Positions 50,771 to 59,778 of a stretch of 64,000 nucleotides of DNA are shown one piece after another. The stretch is from assembly GCA_044598425.1 (NCBI GenBank), contig CP172536.1, positions 1,178,001-1,242,000 of the forward strand. The letters run 5' to 3'. The notes beneath the pieces are model-generated. The model made no database searches and was not told the DNA's origin. It was given only the letters and a program-made list of their open reading frames with translations. Position numbers and translations under genes: made by a program. Positions within the stretch are counted from its first letter, which is position 1. The number at the start of each line of letters is the position of its first letter. Source of the DNA: JAEVLT01 sp044598425 (GTDB lineage: Bacteria; Bacillota; Bacilli; Bacillales; Cytobacillaceae).

Positions 50771-51018
50771 TACTATCAGAATTTATATCTTAACTTCGAT
50801 AACTGTCTAGCTCCACAAGAATAAGCTTCGGAAGCATAGCCTCGCACGAAGGAAAAGCGATCGCTTTTTCGAGGAGCGCCCTATCGACTACGTCGCTTCC
50901 CTCGCCTCGTCTACGATAAGTCGAGAACGAAAGACTACCGTCTTTCGACTCTCCTTTATCTCACTCGGCTCAGTCCACCTCCTTACGTCGATGACCAAGG
51001 GCGCTTGCGCTTTTCTTA
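50771..51018. repeat. Tandem repeat unit 2 of an intergenic structured element
   Basis: 248 bases, differing from unit 1 at about six positions only (TATT->TACT, CT->CA, GATAG->GATCG, TTTCC->TTTTC, CTTTAG->CTCAG). The spacer between elements is duplicated too, so this is a tandem duplication and not two insertions. The remainder of the gap to spoVD (51019-51218) holds CATATACAT near 51098, only vaguely like a sigma-E -10, and no other clear signal. Confidence 0.88.
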
Positions 51019-51218
51019 TTGTGTTTGGGTTAGGGTTGCTTTCTCCTTAGTTTCCTTCATCGCCAATACATTCCGTTCTAATCCATAAAGTACAAGCATA
51101 TACATGAACGAGCACAAAGAGGGAAACTTCCGCTGCTGTTTTTTCCTCGCTGCACTTAGGGGTAAGGCGTTCAATAGTGTTTTTTAGTATTGCGGGAAAA
51201 GGAGGACTCGTTCAAAGC

Positions 51219-53138
51219 ATGCGTGTTTCAAATGTAACTGTTCGGAAGCGGCTATTGTTGGCGTTATTGGTAGGGGTTTTAATCTTTTTTATCATCGATG
51301 TCCGGCTCGGCTATGTTCAATTTTTTTTAGGGAGCACGTTAACCGATCGGGCAAAGGGACTATGGAGCAGGAATATTCCTTTTGAACCGCAGCGCGGGGA
51401 AATCGTTGATCGGAATGGTGTTGCTTTAGCGACGAACATCAGCGCCCCGACGGTTTATGTCGTACCGCGGCAAATTAAAGACCCTGCCTATGCGGCTGAA
51501 AAGCTGGCGGCGGTGTTAAATATGTCGAAAGAAAAGGCTTACCGTGATATTACATCAAAAGAGTCGATTGTCACCATCAAGGAAGGGAAGAAAATTTCGC
51601 ATGATAAAGCAAAAGAAATTCGCGCATTAGGTCTTGATGGTGTTTATATTGGTGAAGACTCAAAGCGGTATTATCCCTTTGGCAGCTACCTCTCGCATGT
51701 CCTTGGCTTCGCTGGAGTGGACAACCAGGGACTGATGGGACTTGAACTTTATTATGACAAAGAGCTTCGCGGTAAAGAAGGTGCTGTCAAGTTTTATGCG
51801 GACGCGAAAAGCCGGCGGATGAAAAATATGGCGGACGATTATCAGCCACCAGTGAATGGGCTTGACTTAAAGCTGACGGTAGATACAAAAATTCAAACCA
51901 TTGTCGAAAGGGAAATGGATATCGCGGAAGCAAAATATAATCCGGATAGCCTCATCGCGATTGCAATGAACCCGAATAACGGAGAAATCTTGGCAATGTC
52001 AAGCAGACCGAGCTTTGATCCGGCAAATTTTCGCAATGTTCCCCAGGAAGTATACAATCGCAATCTTCCGGTATGGTCAACATATGAGCCAGGTTCCACG
52101 TTTAAAATCATCACCTTGGCTGCGGCGCTCCAGGAAGGAAAAGTTGATTTAGAGAAAGACAAATTTTACGATCCTGGGTATGTTGAAGTGGGTGGGGCAC
52201 GGCTGAAATGCTGGAAGCGGGGCGGTCATGGCAGCGAAACTTTTTTACAAGTCGTCCAAAATTCATGCAACCCCGGATTTGTTGCATTAGGTGAACGTTT
52301 AGGAAAAGACACGCTATTCAAATACATCAAAAACTTTGGTTTCGGCCAAAAAACCGGAATTGATTTGCAAGGGGAAGGAACCGGCATTTTGTTTAATCTG
52401 AACCGTGTCGGCCCGGTTGAATTAGCTACAACCGCCTTTGGACAAGGAGTATCTGTCACACCGATCCAACAGGTCGCCGCTGTGTCGGCCGCAATCAATG
52501 GCGGAACCCTGTATAAGCCGTATATCGCCAAGGAACTCATTGATCCGGTTACAAAGGAAGTTGTCATGCGCAACACACCTGTTGCAAAAAGAAAAGTTAT
52601 TTCTGAAGAAACCTCGACAAAAATCCGCCAGGCGCTTGAAACAGTTGTTGCTCAAGGTACAGGAGGAAAAGCTTTTGTTGATTCGTATCGCATCGGCGGC
52701 AAAACAGGTACTGCACAAAAGGCAAAAAATGGCCGTTATCTTGAAAATAACTATATTCTTTCGTTTATTGGCTTCGCGCCTGCTGATGATCCACAGCTTG
52801 TTGTTTATGTTGCTGTTGACAATCCAAAAGGGACAGTACAGTTTGGTGGGCAAGTCACCGCGCCGATTGTTGGTAACATCATGAAGGACAGTTTGCGGGC
52901 AATGGGTGTTCCACCGCGCAAGGAGCAAATTGAAAAGAAAATGACATGGCAGGATACACCCTATATTAAAGTTCCTGACTTAATTGGGATCACAAAAACA
53001 GAGATTCAAGATCAAATGATAAATTTAAAAATTGAATCAAGCGGACAAGGGGATGTTGTTGTCGGCCAGGCGCCGGAGGCTGGAACGAAAGTAAAAGAAG
53101 GTTCGACGATTCGGCTTTATTTTGACAAAAAAGAATAG
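51219..53138 (+). CDS. spoVD: Stage V sporulation protein D, cortex transpeptidase
   Basis: A 639-residue class B PBP for spore cortex synthesis with SpoVE. N-terminal anchor (about 12-33), PBP dimer domain (RGEIVDRNGVALATNISAPTVYVVPRQI), transpeptidase domain with S293-TFK, S349-C350-N351 and K495-TG, one C-terminal PASTA domain. Cys331 and Cys350 have the spacing of the SpoVD disulfide that StoA reduces in B. subtilis. ATG 51219 matches the family start MRVSNVTVRKRLL; GGAGG is 13 bases away, which is long, and an in-frame GTG 51177 remains possible. Confidence 0.94.
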   Translation: MRVSNVTVRKRLLLALLVGVLIFFIIDVRLGYVQFFLGSTLTDRAKGLWSRNIPFEPQRGEIVDRNGVALATNISAPTVYVVPRQIKDPAYAAEKLAAVLNMSKEKAYRDITSKESIVTIKEGKKISHDKAKEIRALGLDGVYIGEDSKRYYPFGSYLSHVLGFAGVDNQGLMGLELYYDKELRGKEGAVKFYADAKSRRMKNMADDYQPPVNGLDLKLTVDTKIQTIVEREMDIAEAKYNPDSLIAIAMNPNNGEILAMSSRPSFDPANFRNVPQEVYNRNLPVWSTYEPGSTFKIITLAAALQEGKVDLEKDKFYDPGYVEVGGARLKCWKRGGHGSETFLQVVQNSCNPGFVALGERLGKDTLFKYIKNFGFGQKTGIDLQGEGTGILFNLNRVGPVELATTAFGQGVSVTPIQQVAAVSAAINGGTLYKPYIAKELIDPVTKEVVMRNTPVAKRKVISEETSTKIRQALETVVAQGTGGKAFVDSYRIGGKTGTAQKAKNGRYLENNYILSFIGFAPADDPQLVVYVAVDNPKGTVQFGGQVTAPIVGNIMKDSLRAMGVPPRKEQIEKKMTWQDTPYIKVPDLIGITKTEIQDQMINLKIESSGQGDVVVGQAPEAGTKVKEGSTIRLYFDKKE

Positions 53139-53145
53139 ATAGGTT

Positions 53146-53185
53146 AAGGGCGGTGAGAGAGAATTTCACCGCCTTGTATTATTTT
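53146..53185 (+). terminator. spoVD terminator
   Basis: AAGGGCGGTGA (53146-53156) / TCACCGCCTT (53166-53175), then TATTATTTTT. Confidence 0.88.
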
Positions 53186-53288
53186 TAAACTAAATAGAAA
53201 AATAAATGTATTTAATGTAAAATAAGAAAGTACTTTTATGAGACATTGGGCGTTTACCTATGTTATGCAATGAGAGGATTTGAGAAAT

Positions 53289-54749
53289 ATGAAGCTACAA
53301 CAACTGCTATCGCATCTGCATCCCCTCAACCCGTTTGCAGGGGAGAATCCGGAGGTCACATCGATTGAGAATGATAACCGGAAGGTGCAAAAAGGAAGCC
53401 TATTTATTTGTATTAAAGGATATACAGTTGATGGTCATGATTTTGCCGAATCCGCTGTGGCCAATGGGGCTTGTGCAATTTTAGCCGAAAGGCCGCTCGC
53501 TTTGGACGTTCCCGTAATAGTTGTGAACAACACCAATCGCGCGATGGCGGTTCTTGCTGATGCTTTTTACGGACAGCCGACGAAAAAGCTGCATTTAATC
53601 GGAATTACCGGTACAAATGGAAAAACAACAACAAGCCATTTAATCGAAAAAATTCTAGCAGATGCGGGGAGAAAAACGGGATTAATCGGCACAATGTATA
53701 CGAAAATCGGCGCACAAAAGCTCGAAACGAAAAATACAACGCCTGAAAGCTTAACACTGCAAAAAACCTTTACACAAATGGTAGATGCTGGGGTGGAGTC
53801 TGCTGTGATGGAAGTTTCATCACATGCATTAGATATGGGAAGAGTTCATGGCTGTGATTATGACATAGCCGTTTTTACGAATTTAACCCAGGATCATCTT
53901 GATTATCATCACACGATGGAAGATTACAAGCGGGCGAAAAGTTTGTTATTTTCCCAGCTCGGAAATACATACGATTTTGCTCATCCGAAATTTGCGATTT
54001 TAAATGCCGATGATGAAGCTTCTGAACTGTATCAAAAATCTACGGCCGCACATGTGGTCACGTATGGAATTGACAACCATGCGGATATTAGAGCAGAAAA
54101 TATTCGAATGGCTGCTGCCGGAACTTCGTTTAACTTGATTACTCCAAGAGGGGAATATCCTGTCAACATTAAGCTGATTGGTAAATTCAGCGTTTATAAC
54201 GTCCTAGCAAGCACGGCAACAGCAATTGTCAGCGGTATTCCAATTTCGAACATTATCCAGTCGCTTGAAGAAATTGAGGGAGTGGCAGGAAGGTTTGAAT
54301 TAGTCAATGCGGGTCAGGACTTCACTGTTATCGTCGACTATGCCCATACACCTGACAGCCTTGAAAATGTTTTAAAAACCATTCAGCAATTTGCCGATAA
54401 AAAAGTTTTTGTCGTTGTTGGCTGCGGCGGTGATCGCGATCGAACTAAACGTCCGATCATGGCACAAATTGCCTGCAAGTATGCAACAGATCCGGTCTTC
54501 ACGTCGGATAATCCACGGAGTGAAGATCCGCTTGCAATTTTGAAGGATATGGAAGAAGGGGTAAAGGGAGAAAACTATTTGGTGATCCCTGACCGCAAAG
54601 AGGCAATAACGTTCGCTGTGAACAATGCATCAAGCGGAGATGTCCTTTTGATTGCGGGAAAAGGACATGAAACTTATCAAATTATTGGCGGCAAAGTTTA
54701 TGATTTTAATGATCGTCTCGTTGCCAGGGAAGCAATTGAAAAAAAGTAA
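53289..54749 (+). CDS. murE: UDP-MurNAc-L-Ala-D-Glu : meso-diaminopimelate ligase MurE
   Basis: Adds the third residue of the stem peptide. A 486-residue Mur ligase with the ATP loop GITGTNGKTTTSH (105-117), the central domain (EVSSHALDMGRV) and the C-terminal substrate motif DNPRSEDP, which is the signature for meso-DAP; Lys-type enzymes have a different sequence. So the organism makes DAP-type peptidoglycan. ATG 53289 is preferred, with AGAGGA ten bases upstream; TTG 53280 is too near that SD. Confidence 0.95.
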   Translation: MKLQQLLSHLHPLNPFAGENPEVTSIENDNRKVQKGSLFICIKGYTVDGHDFAESAVANGACAILAERPLALDVPVIVVNNTNRAMAVLADAFYGQPTKKLHLIGITGTNGKTTTSHLIEKILADAGRKTGLIGTMYTKIGAQKLETKNTTPESLTLQKTFTQMVDAGVESAVMEVSSHALDMGRVHGCDYDIAVFTNLTQDHLDYHHTMEDYKRAKSLLFSQLGNTYDFAHPKFAILNADDEASELYQKSTAAHVVTYGIDNHADIRAENIRMAAAGTSFNLITPRGEYPVNIKLIGKFSVYNVLASTATAIVSGIPISNIIQSLEEIEGVAGRFELVNAGQDFTVIVDYAHTPDSLENVLKTIQQFADKKVFVVVGCGGDRDRTKRPIMAQIACKYATDPVFTSDNPRSEDPLAILKDMEEGVKGENYLVIPDRKEAITFAVNNASSGDVLLIAGKGHETYQIIGGKVYDFNDRLVAREAIEKK

Positions 54750-54880
54750 AACGAATTCACGAAAAAGATGGAGACAACAGAAAAAAATGGATATTTTAAT
54801 GAAAAAACTTCTTAATAAAAACAAACGGACATATGATATAGCTGTGATGCCAAAAACAGCATGCGAAGGGAGGGAATAGA

Positions 54881-55855
54881 ATGCTGGAGCAAGTCCTTTT
54901 TTTAACCATCTTAATGGGTTTCCTTATTACTGTATTGCTTTCTCCTATTTTTATTCCCTTCTTAAGAAGGTTGAAATTTGGACAAAGCATCCGGGAAGAA
55001 GGACCTAAATCCCATCAGAAAAAATCGGGAACACCAACAATGGGCGGTTTGATGATTTTATTTTCCATCATTATGACCACGCTTGTAATGGCTGGAAAAT
55101 TTTCAGAACCAACTGTAAAAACATGGCTGCTGCTCATTGTAACATTTGGATTTGGGCTGCTTGGCTTTCTTGATGATTTTATTAAGGTAGTGATGAAGCG
55201 GAATTTAGGCTTGACTTCAAAGCAAAAGCTTTTAGGTCAAATCATTATTTCAGTCATTTTTTATTTAATTTATAAGCAAAGTGGTTTTCCTACAGATATT
55301 CGTATCCCAATTGCCGACTATACGATTCATTTAGGCTGGTTTTTTGTCATTTTTATCATTTTTTGGCTTGTTGGTTTTTCCAATGCGGTCAATTTAACTG
55401 ATGGACTCGATGGTTTAGTGTCTGGAACTGCAGCCATTGCCTTTGGAGCTTATGCCGTGTTAGCATGGAACCAATCGCAATTTGAAATCGCAATTTTTTC
55501 GGTTGCTGTCGTGGGTGCGGTTTTAGGATTTCTTGTTTTTAATGCGCATCCAGCAAAGGTGTTTATGGGTGATACCGGCTCGCTGGCACTTGGCGGCGCA
55601 ATTGCGGCAGTTGCCATTCTAAGCAAGCTGGAAATTTTGTTAATTATTATCGGCGGCGTTTTTGTCATTGAAACGCTGTCCGTTATTCTCCAAGTGATCT
55701 CATTTAAGACAACGGGAAAACGAATTTTCCGGATGAGTCCGCTGCACCATCATTACGAGCTTTGCGGCTGGTCTGAATGGAGAGTTGTTGTCACCTTTTG
55801 GACTGTAGGACTTTTGTTTGCTATTTTAGGAATTTATATCGAGGTGTGGTTGTAA
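54881..55855 (+). CDS. mraY: Phospho-MurNAc-pentapeptide-transferase MraY
   Basis: Forms lipid I on undecaprenyl phosphate. A 324-residue protein with ten helices; catalytic motifs LLGFLDDFIKVVMKRNLGL, NAVNLTDGLDGLVSG, FNAHPAKVFMGDTGSLALGG and MSPLHHHYELCGW. GGGAGGGAA precedes the ATG. murF, which in many bacteria lies before mraY, is absent from this cluster, as in B. subtilis. The stop is directly followed by the murD GTG. Confidence 0.96.
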   Translation: MLEQVLFLTILMGFLITVLLSPIFIPFLRRLKFGQSIREEGPKSHQKKSGTPTMGGLMILFSIIMTTLVMAGKFSEPTVKTWLLLIVTFGFGLLGFLDDFIKVVMKRNLGLTSKQKLLGQIIISVIFYLIYKQSGFPTDIRIPIADYTIHLGWFFVIFIIFWLVGFSNAVNLTDGLDGLVSGTAAIAFGAYAVLAWNQSQFEIAIFSVAVVGAVLGFLVFNAHPAKVFMGDTGSLALGGAIAAVAILSKLEILLIIIGGVFVIETLSVILQVISFKTTGKRIFRMSPLHHHYELCGWSEWRVVVTFWTVGLLFAILGIYIEVWL

Positions 55856-57208
55856 GTGAAGCAGATTGAAACGTATCAGTATAAAAAAATTCTCGTCCTC
55901 GGTTTGGCTAAAAGTGGAGTTACGGCTGCAGCCCTGCTCCACAAACTTGGCGCATTTGTAACTGTAAATGATAAAAAACCATTATCGGAAAATCCTGAAG
56001 CTCAGGGGCTGCTTGAACAAGGGATCAAAGTAATTTGCGGCAGCCATCCGATTGAATTGCTCGATGAGGGATTCGAACTGATTGTCAAGAATCCGGGAAT
56101 CCCCTATTCAAACCCAATGATCGAAGGCGCGCTGGAAGAGGGCATTCCAGTTATTACTGAAGTGGAGCTCGCCTATCAAATTTCCGAAGCGCCGTTTATT
56201 GGCATTACTGGAACAAACGGTAAAACAACAACTACTACATTGGTTTACGAGATGCTAAACAGCGGTGGGAAGCAGCCGCTGATTGCCGGAAATATTGGTA
56301 CAGTTGCCTCAGGTGTTGCCCAAAAAGCAACCGCGGAAAACACGATTGTCATTGAACTATCATCCTTCCAGCTGATGGGGATTGATACCTTTAACCCAAA
56401 AATCGCGATCATTACCAATCTTTATGACGCCCATTTGGATTACCATGGTACAAGAAGCGAATACATAAAAGCAAAAGCCAATATTACGAAAAATCAAACT
56501 TCAGCTGAATTTTTAATTGTTAATGCGGAGCAGCATGACGTAATGGAAATCGCCAATCATTCGCAGGCAACCATTGTACCATTCTCAACGAAAACCGTTC
56601 TCCAAACTGGCGCATATGTAAAGGACGGCTGGATTTGTTTTAATGGAGAACAAGTGATGCAGGCTGCTGAGATTGCACTTCCTGGGGCGCATAATCTTGA
56701 AAATATTTTATCAGCAATGGCTGCGGCCAAGCTCTCGGGTGTTGAAAACACAGCGATTCAAACCGTGTTAAAGACTTTTACGGGGGTTAAACACCGCCTG
56801 CAATTTGTAGCGGAAATTGCAGGAAGAAAAATTTACAATGACTCAAAAGCAACCAATATTTTGGCAACTGCAAATGCGCTAGCTGCGTTCGAACAGCCGA
56901 TTATATTGCTTGCCGGGGGACTCGATCGCGGCAATGAATTTGATGAACTTATTCCCTATATGAAAAATGTAAAGACGCTGATAACTTTTGGACAGACGGC
57001 CGGGAAAATTGAGCGTGCTGCCATAGATGCGGGAATAAAAACGATTCAGCGTGTCGATAATGTTGAAAAAGCCGTACCTGAAGCGTTCAAGCATTCGGAA
57101 GCAGGCGATATTATTCTGTTATCGCCAGCCTGTGCCAGTTGGGATCAGTATAAAACTTTTGAAGTCAGGGGAGACATTTTTATCGAAGCGGTGCATAAGC
57201 TTAAGTAG
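55856..57208 (+). CDS. murD: UDP-MurNAc-L-alanine : D-glutamate ligase MurD
   Basis: A 450-residue Mur ligase. N-terminal nucleotide fold (ILVLGLAKSGVTAAALLHKLGA), ATP loop GITGTNGKTTTTTLVYEML, central segments LSSFQLMGIDTF and NLYDAHLDYHGT, and C-terminal YNDSKATN and LLSPACASWDQYKTFEVRGDIF. The GTG start abuts the mraY stop, with GAGGTG inside mraY as SD, so the two are translationally coupled. Confidence 0.96.
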   Translation: MKQIETYQYKKILVLGLAKSGVTAAALLHKLGAFVTVNDKKPLSENPEAQGLLEQGIKVICGSHPIELLDEGFELIVKNPGIPYSNPMIEGALEEGIPVITEVELAYQISEAPFIGITGTNGKTTTTTLVYEMLNSGGKQPLIAGNIGTVASGVAQKATAENTIVIELSSFQLMGIDTFNPKIAIITNLYDAHLDYHGTRSEYIKAKANITKNQTSAEFLIVNAEQHDVMEIANHSQATIVPFSTKTVLQTGAYVKDGWICFNGEQVMQAAEIALPGAHNLENILSAMAAAKLSGVENTAIQTVLKTFTGVKHRLQFVAEIAGRKIYNDSKATNILATANALAAFEQPIILLAGGLDRGNEFDELIPYMKNVKTLITFGQTAGKIERAAIDAGIKTIQRVDNVEKAVPEAFKHSEAGDIILLSPACASWDQYKTFEVRGDIFIEAVHKLK

Positions 57209-57287
57209 GGGCTTGTCTATGCCGCCGCCGGATTTCTTTTAAAGCACGGCTGCAAGCCCTAAAACTTGCGTTCGAGGTGTGTTAGCA

Positions 57288-58388
57288 GTGCCGACAAAGA
57301 AAACAACTCCCGATTTCATTTTATTAATTGTCACACTTATGCTTCTGTCCGTTGGGCTGATTATGGTATATAGCGCAAGTGCGGTTTGGGCGGAATTTAA
57401 ATTTCAGGATGCCTTTTTCTTTGCAAAGCGGCAACTGTTATTTGCCGGTGTCGGTATCATTGCCATGTTTTTTATAATGAATGTCAACTATTGGACGTGG
57501 CGAAATTGGGCAAAGACTATTTTAATTGTTTGCTTTGTTCTCCTCGTGCTTGTGTTAATTCCGGGGATCGGCAATGTCCGCAATGGTTCAAGAAGCTGGA
57601 TCGGTGTTGGCGCCTTTTCGATTCAGCCTTCCGAATTTATGAAGCTTGCGATGATTGCCTTTTTGGCTAAATATTTATCAGAACGGCAAAAATTGATTAC
57701 CTCTTTCCGGAAAGGGCTTCTTCCATCGCTTGGATTAGCGTTTACGGCATTTGCGATGATCATGCTGCAGCCGGATCTTGGAACAGGGACAGTTATGATT
57801 GGAACTTGCGTCGTGATGATTTTTATTGCCGGAGCGCGAATTCGCCACTTTGCTTTACTTGGTTTGCTCGGGGTAGCCGGTTTTGTCGGTTTGATTATTT
57901 CGGCCCCTTACCGGATGAAACGAATAACATCGTTTTTGGATCCGTGGTCCGATCCTCTCGGCAGCGGGTTTCAAATCATTCAATCCCTTTATGCGATCGG
58001 GCCGGGCGGGTTATTTGGACTTGGCTTAGGGGAAAGCAGGCAGAAATTTTTCTATCTCCCTGAGCCCCAGACAGATTTCATTTTTGCGATTCTTTCAGAA
58101 GAGTTAGGCTTTATCGGCGGATCGTTCGTCTTGTTATTATTTGCATTATTATTGTGGAGAGGCATCCGCATCGCCTTAGGAGCTCCGGATTTATATGGGA
58201 GTTTTCTTGCAGTTGGCATCATTGCAATGATTGCGATCCAAGTCATGATCAATATCGGTGTTGTCACAGGGTTAATGCCGGTCACTGGTATTACCTTGCC
58301 GTTCTTAAGCTATGGCGGTTCCTCCTTAACATTGATGCTGATGGCGATCGGCGTTTTATTAAATATCAGCCGTTATGCCAGATATTAA
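57288..58388 (+). CDS. spoVE: SpoVE, SEDS glycosyltransferase for spore cortex
   Basis: A 366-residue FtsW/RodA paralogue with about ten helices that matches B. subtilis SpoVE (366 aa) along its length: VYSASAVWAEFKFQDAFFFAKRQLLFAG, FSIQPSEFMKLAMIAFLAKYLSERQK, FQIIQSLYAIGPGGLFGLGLGESRQKFFYLPEPQTDFIFAILSEELG, LPFLSYGGSSLTLM. It works with SpoVD. GTG 57288 has GAGGTG upstream. A 7-bp stem GGGCTTG (57209-57215)/CAAGCCC (57253-57259) lies between murD and this start, possibly reducing read-through from mur genes. Placement next to murG is normal. Confidence 0.95.
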   Translation: MPTKKTTPDFILLIVTLMLLSVGLIMVYSASAVWAEFKFQDAFFFAKRQLLFAGVGIIAMFFIMNVNYWTWRNWAKTILIVCFVLLVLVLIPGIGNVRNGSRSWIGVGAFSIQPSEFMKLAMIAFLAKYLSERQKLITSFRKGLLPSLGLAFTAFAMIMLQPDLGTGTVMIGTCVVMIFIAGARIRHFALLGLLGVAGFVGLIISAPYRMKRITSFLDPWSDPLGSGFQIIQSLYAIGPGGLFGLGLGESRQKFFYLPEPQTDFIFAILSEELGFIGGSFVLLLFALLLWRGIRIALGAPDLYGSFLAVGIIAMIAIQVMINIGVVTGLMPVTGITLPFLSYGGSSLTLMLMAIGVLLNISRYARY

Positions 58389-58394
58389 ATTTTA

Positions 58395-58420
58395 CCCTGT
58401 TCTCACAGGGTTCTTTTTCA
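58395..58420 (+). terminator. spoVE terminator
   Basis: ACCCTGT / ACAGGGT around TCTC, followed by TCTTTTTC. Confidence 0.85.
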
Positions 58421-58611
58421 TTTTGACCAGATATTTGCTCTGGTGTTTCCTCGATTTGTTTTTTAAAATGGAAACAACTGAAAAAATTTGATTACAAATC
58501 GCTAACAATCTTATTTCAGCGAAGTAATCAATGCTTTGGTTGTAGTAGAATGGGTAAAGTTAATAGGTTGTGAATAATGTTCAACTTCAATTTGTTAATG
58601 GGGTGTGAAAA

Positions 58612-59715
58612 TTGAGAATTTTGATTAGCGGTGGAGGGACAGGAGGCCATATTTATCCGGCGCTTGCCTTAGTAAGAGAGATACAGGAAAAGACAAATAA
58701 TGCGGAATTCTTATACATAGGAACAAAAAAAGGTTTGGAAAGCAAGCTCGTTCCGCGGGAAAACATTCCGTTTCGCTCCATCCATATAACTGGATTTAAA
58801 CGGAAACTATCCTTTGATAATATTAAGACAATCTTCAGGTTCTTAAAAGGAACGAGAGACAGCAAAAATATTTTAAAAGAGTTTAAACCGGATATTGTCA
58901 TTGGAACGGGCGGCTATGTATGCGGGCCGGTAGTATACGCCGCAAGCAAATTCAAGATTCCAACGATTATTCATGAACAAAACAGTGTACCGGGTTTAAC
59001 CAATAAATTTTTAAGCCGTTATGTGGATAAAATTGCTGTTTGTTTTGAAGAAGCGAAGGACTATTTTCCAAAATCAAAAGTGGTCTTTACAGGGAATCCC
59101 CGCGCATCAGAGGTGACGGGGAAAGATGGAATTCGCGGTCGCTTGTCCGCGGGACTAAGCACTACACTGCCGACGGTGCTGATTTTTGGCGGCAGCCGGG
59201 GCGCAAGGCCAATCAATGAAGCGGTTGTGAAATCTTTATCGGATTTTGCCGGCAAGCCATATCAAGTTTTATACGTTACCGGCGATGTACACTATGATGA
59301 TGTTCGAAAAGAAGCCGAGTTAATCGGGAACCCCGGAAATGTGATTATCAAGCCGTTTATTCACAATATGCCGGAAGTTCTTGCAGGTGCGGATCTCGTT
59401 GTTTCACGGGCAGGAGCGACAACCTTGGCTGAACTGACATCGCTAGGGATTCCGAGCATTTTAATACCGAGTCCTTATGTTACAAACAATCATCAAGAGA
59501 AAAATGCTCGTTCTCTCAGCGACCGTGGAGCTGCGGTACTTCTTTTGGAAAAAGAATTGAACGGAAAAAGTCTTGTGAGCAATATCGATGCGATTCTACT
59601 TAATAAAGAAAAACAAAAGCAAATGAAAAAAGAAGCGCAAAAATTGGGTGTTCCTGATTCTGCCGAACGGCTATTTCGCTTAATGAGACAGCTTGCCGAT
59701 GACAAACAAGAGTAG
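58612..59715 (+). CDS. murG: UDP-GlcNAc : lipid I GlcNAc transferase MurG
   Basis: Makes lipid II at the inner face of the membrane. A 367-residue GT-B enzyme with GGGTGGHIYPALAL (8-21), TGGYVCGPV, IIHEQNSVPGLTNK, FGGSRGARPINEAV and the donor site AGADLVVSRAGATTLAELTSLGIPSILIPSP. TTG start, with GGGGTGTG upstream. Preceded by the spoVE terminator and a 190-base gap in which I see no clear promoter; TTGGTT and GTTAAT at 17-bp spacing are a weak candidate. Confidence 0.96.
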   Translation: MRILISGGGTGGHIYPALALVREIQEKTNNAEFLYIGTKKGLESKLVPRENIPFRSIHITGFKRKLSFDNIKTIFRFLKGTRDSKNILKEFKPDIVIGTGGYVCGPVVYAASKFKIPTIIHEQNSVPGLTNKFLSRYVDKIAVCFEEAKDYFPKSKVVFTGNPRASEVTGKDGIRGRLSAGLSTTLPTVLIFGGSRGARPINEAVVKSLSDFAGKPYQVLYVTGDVHYDDVRKEAELIGNPGNVIIKPFIHNMPEVLAGADLVVSRAGATTLAELTSLGIPSILIPSPYVTNNHQEKNARSLSDRGAAVLLLEKELNGKSLVSNIDAILLNKEKQKQMKKEAQKLGVPDSAERLFRLMRQLADDKQE

Positions 59716-59778
59716 CCCACGGTTATTTTTTGCATAAAATGAAATAGCTCCGTTTTCAGAAAGATTGGGAGGATATTA

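Noticed and set aside
50491..51018. CRISPR-like or coding interpretation of the repeat block
   Set aside because: Units are about 249 bp in tandem without short direct repeats and unique spacers, and no frame with SD is present.
48173..53138. pbpB and spoVD as a recent tandem duplication
   Set aside because: They share architecture but differ in PASTA number, cysteines and most of the sequence; the pair is ancient and conserved across endospore formers.
54787..54879. A 30-codon frame between murE and mraY ending two bases before mraY
   Set aside because: The SD is weak and too far, the composition is lysine-rich by AT bias, and no similarity is recognised; more likely untranslated spacer.
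54750..54880. Missing murF read as a deletion
   Set aside because: In B. subtilis murF lies outside this cluster beside ddl, so its absence here is the normal arrangement.
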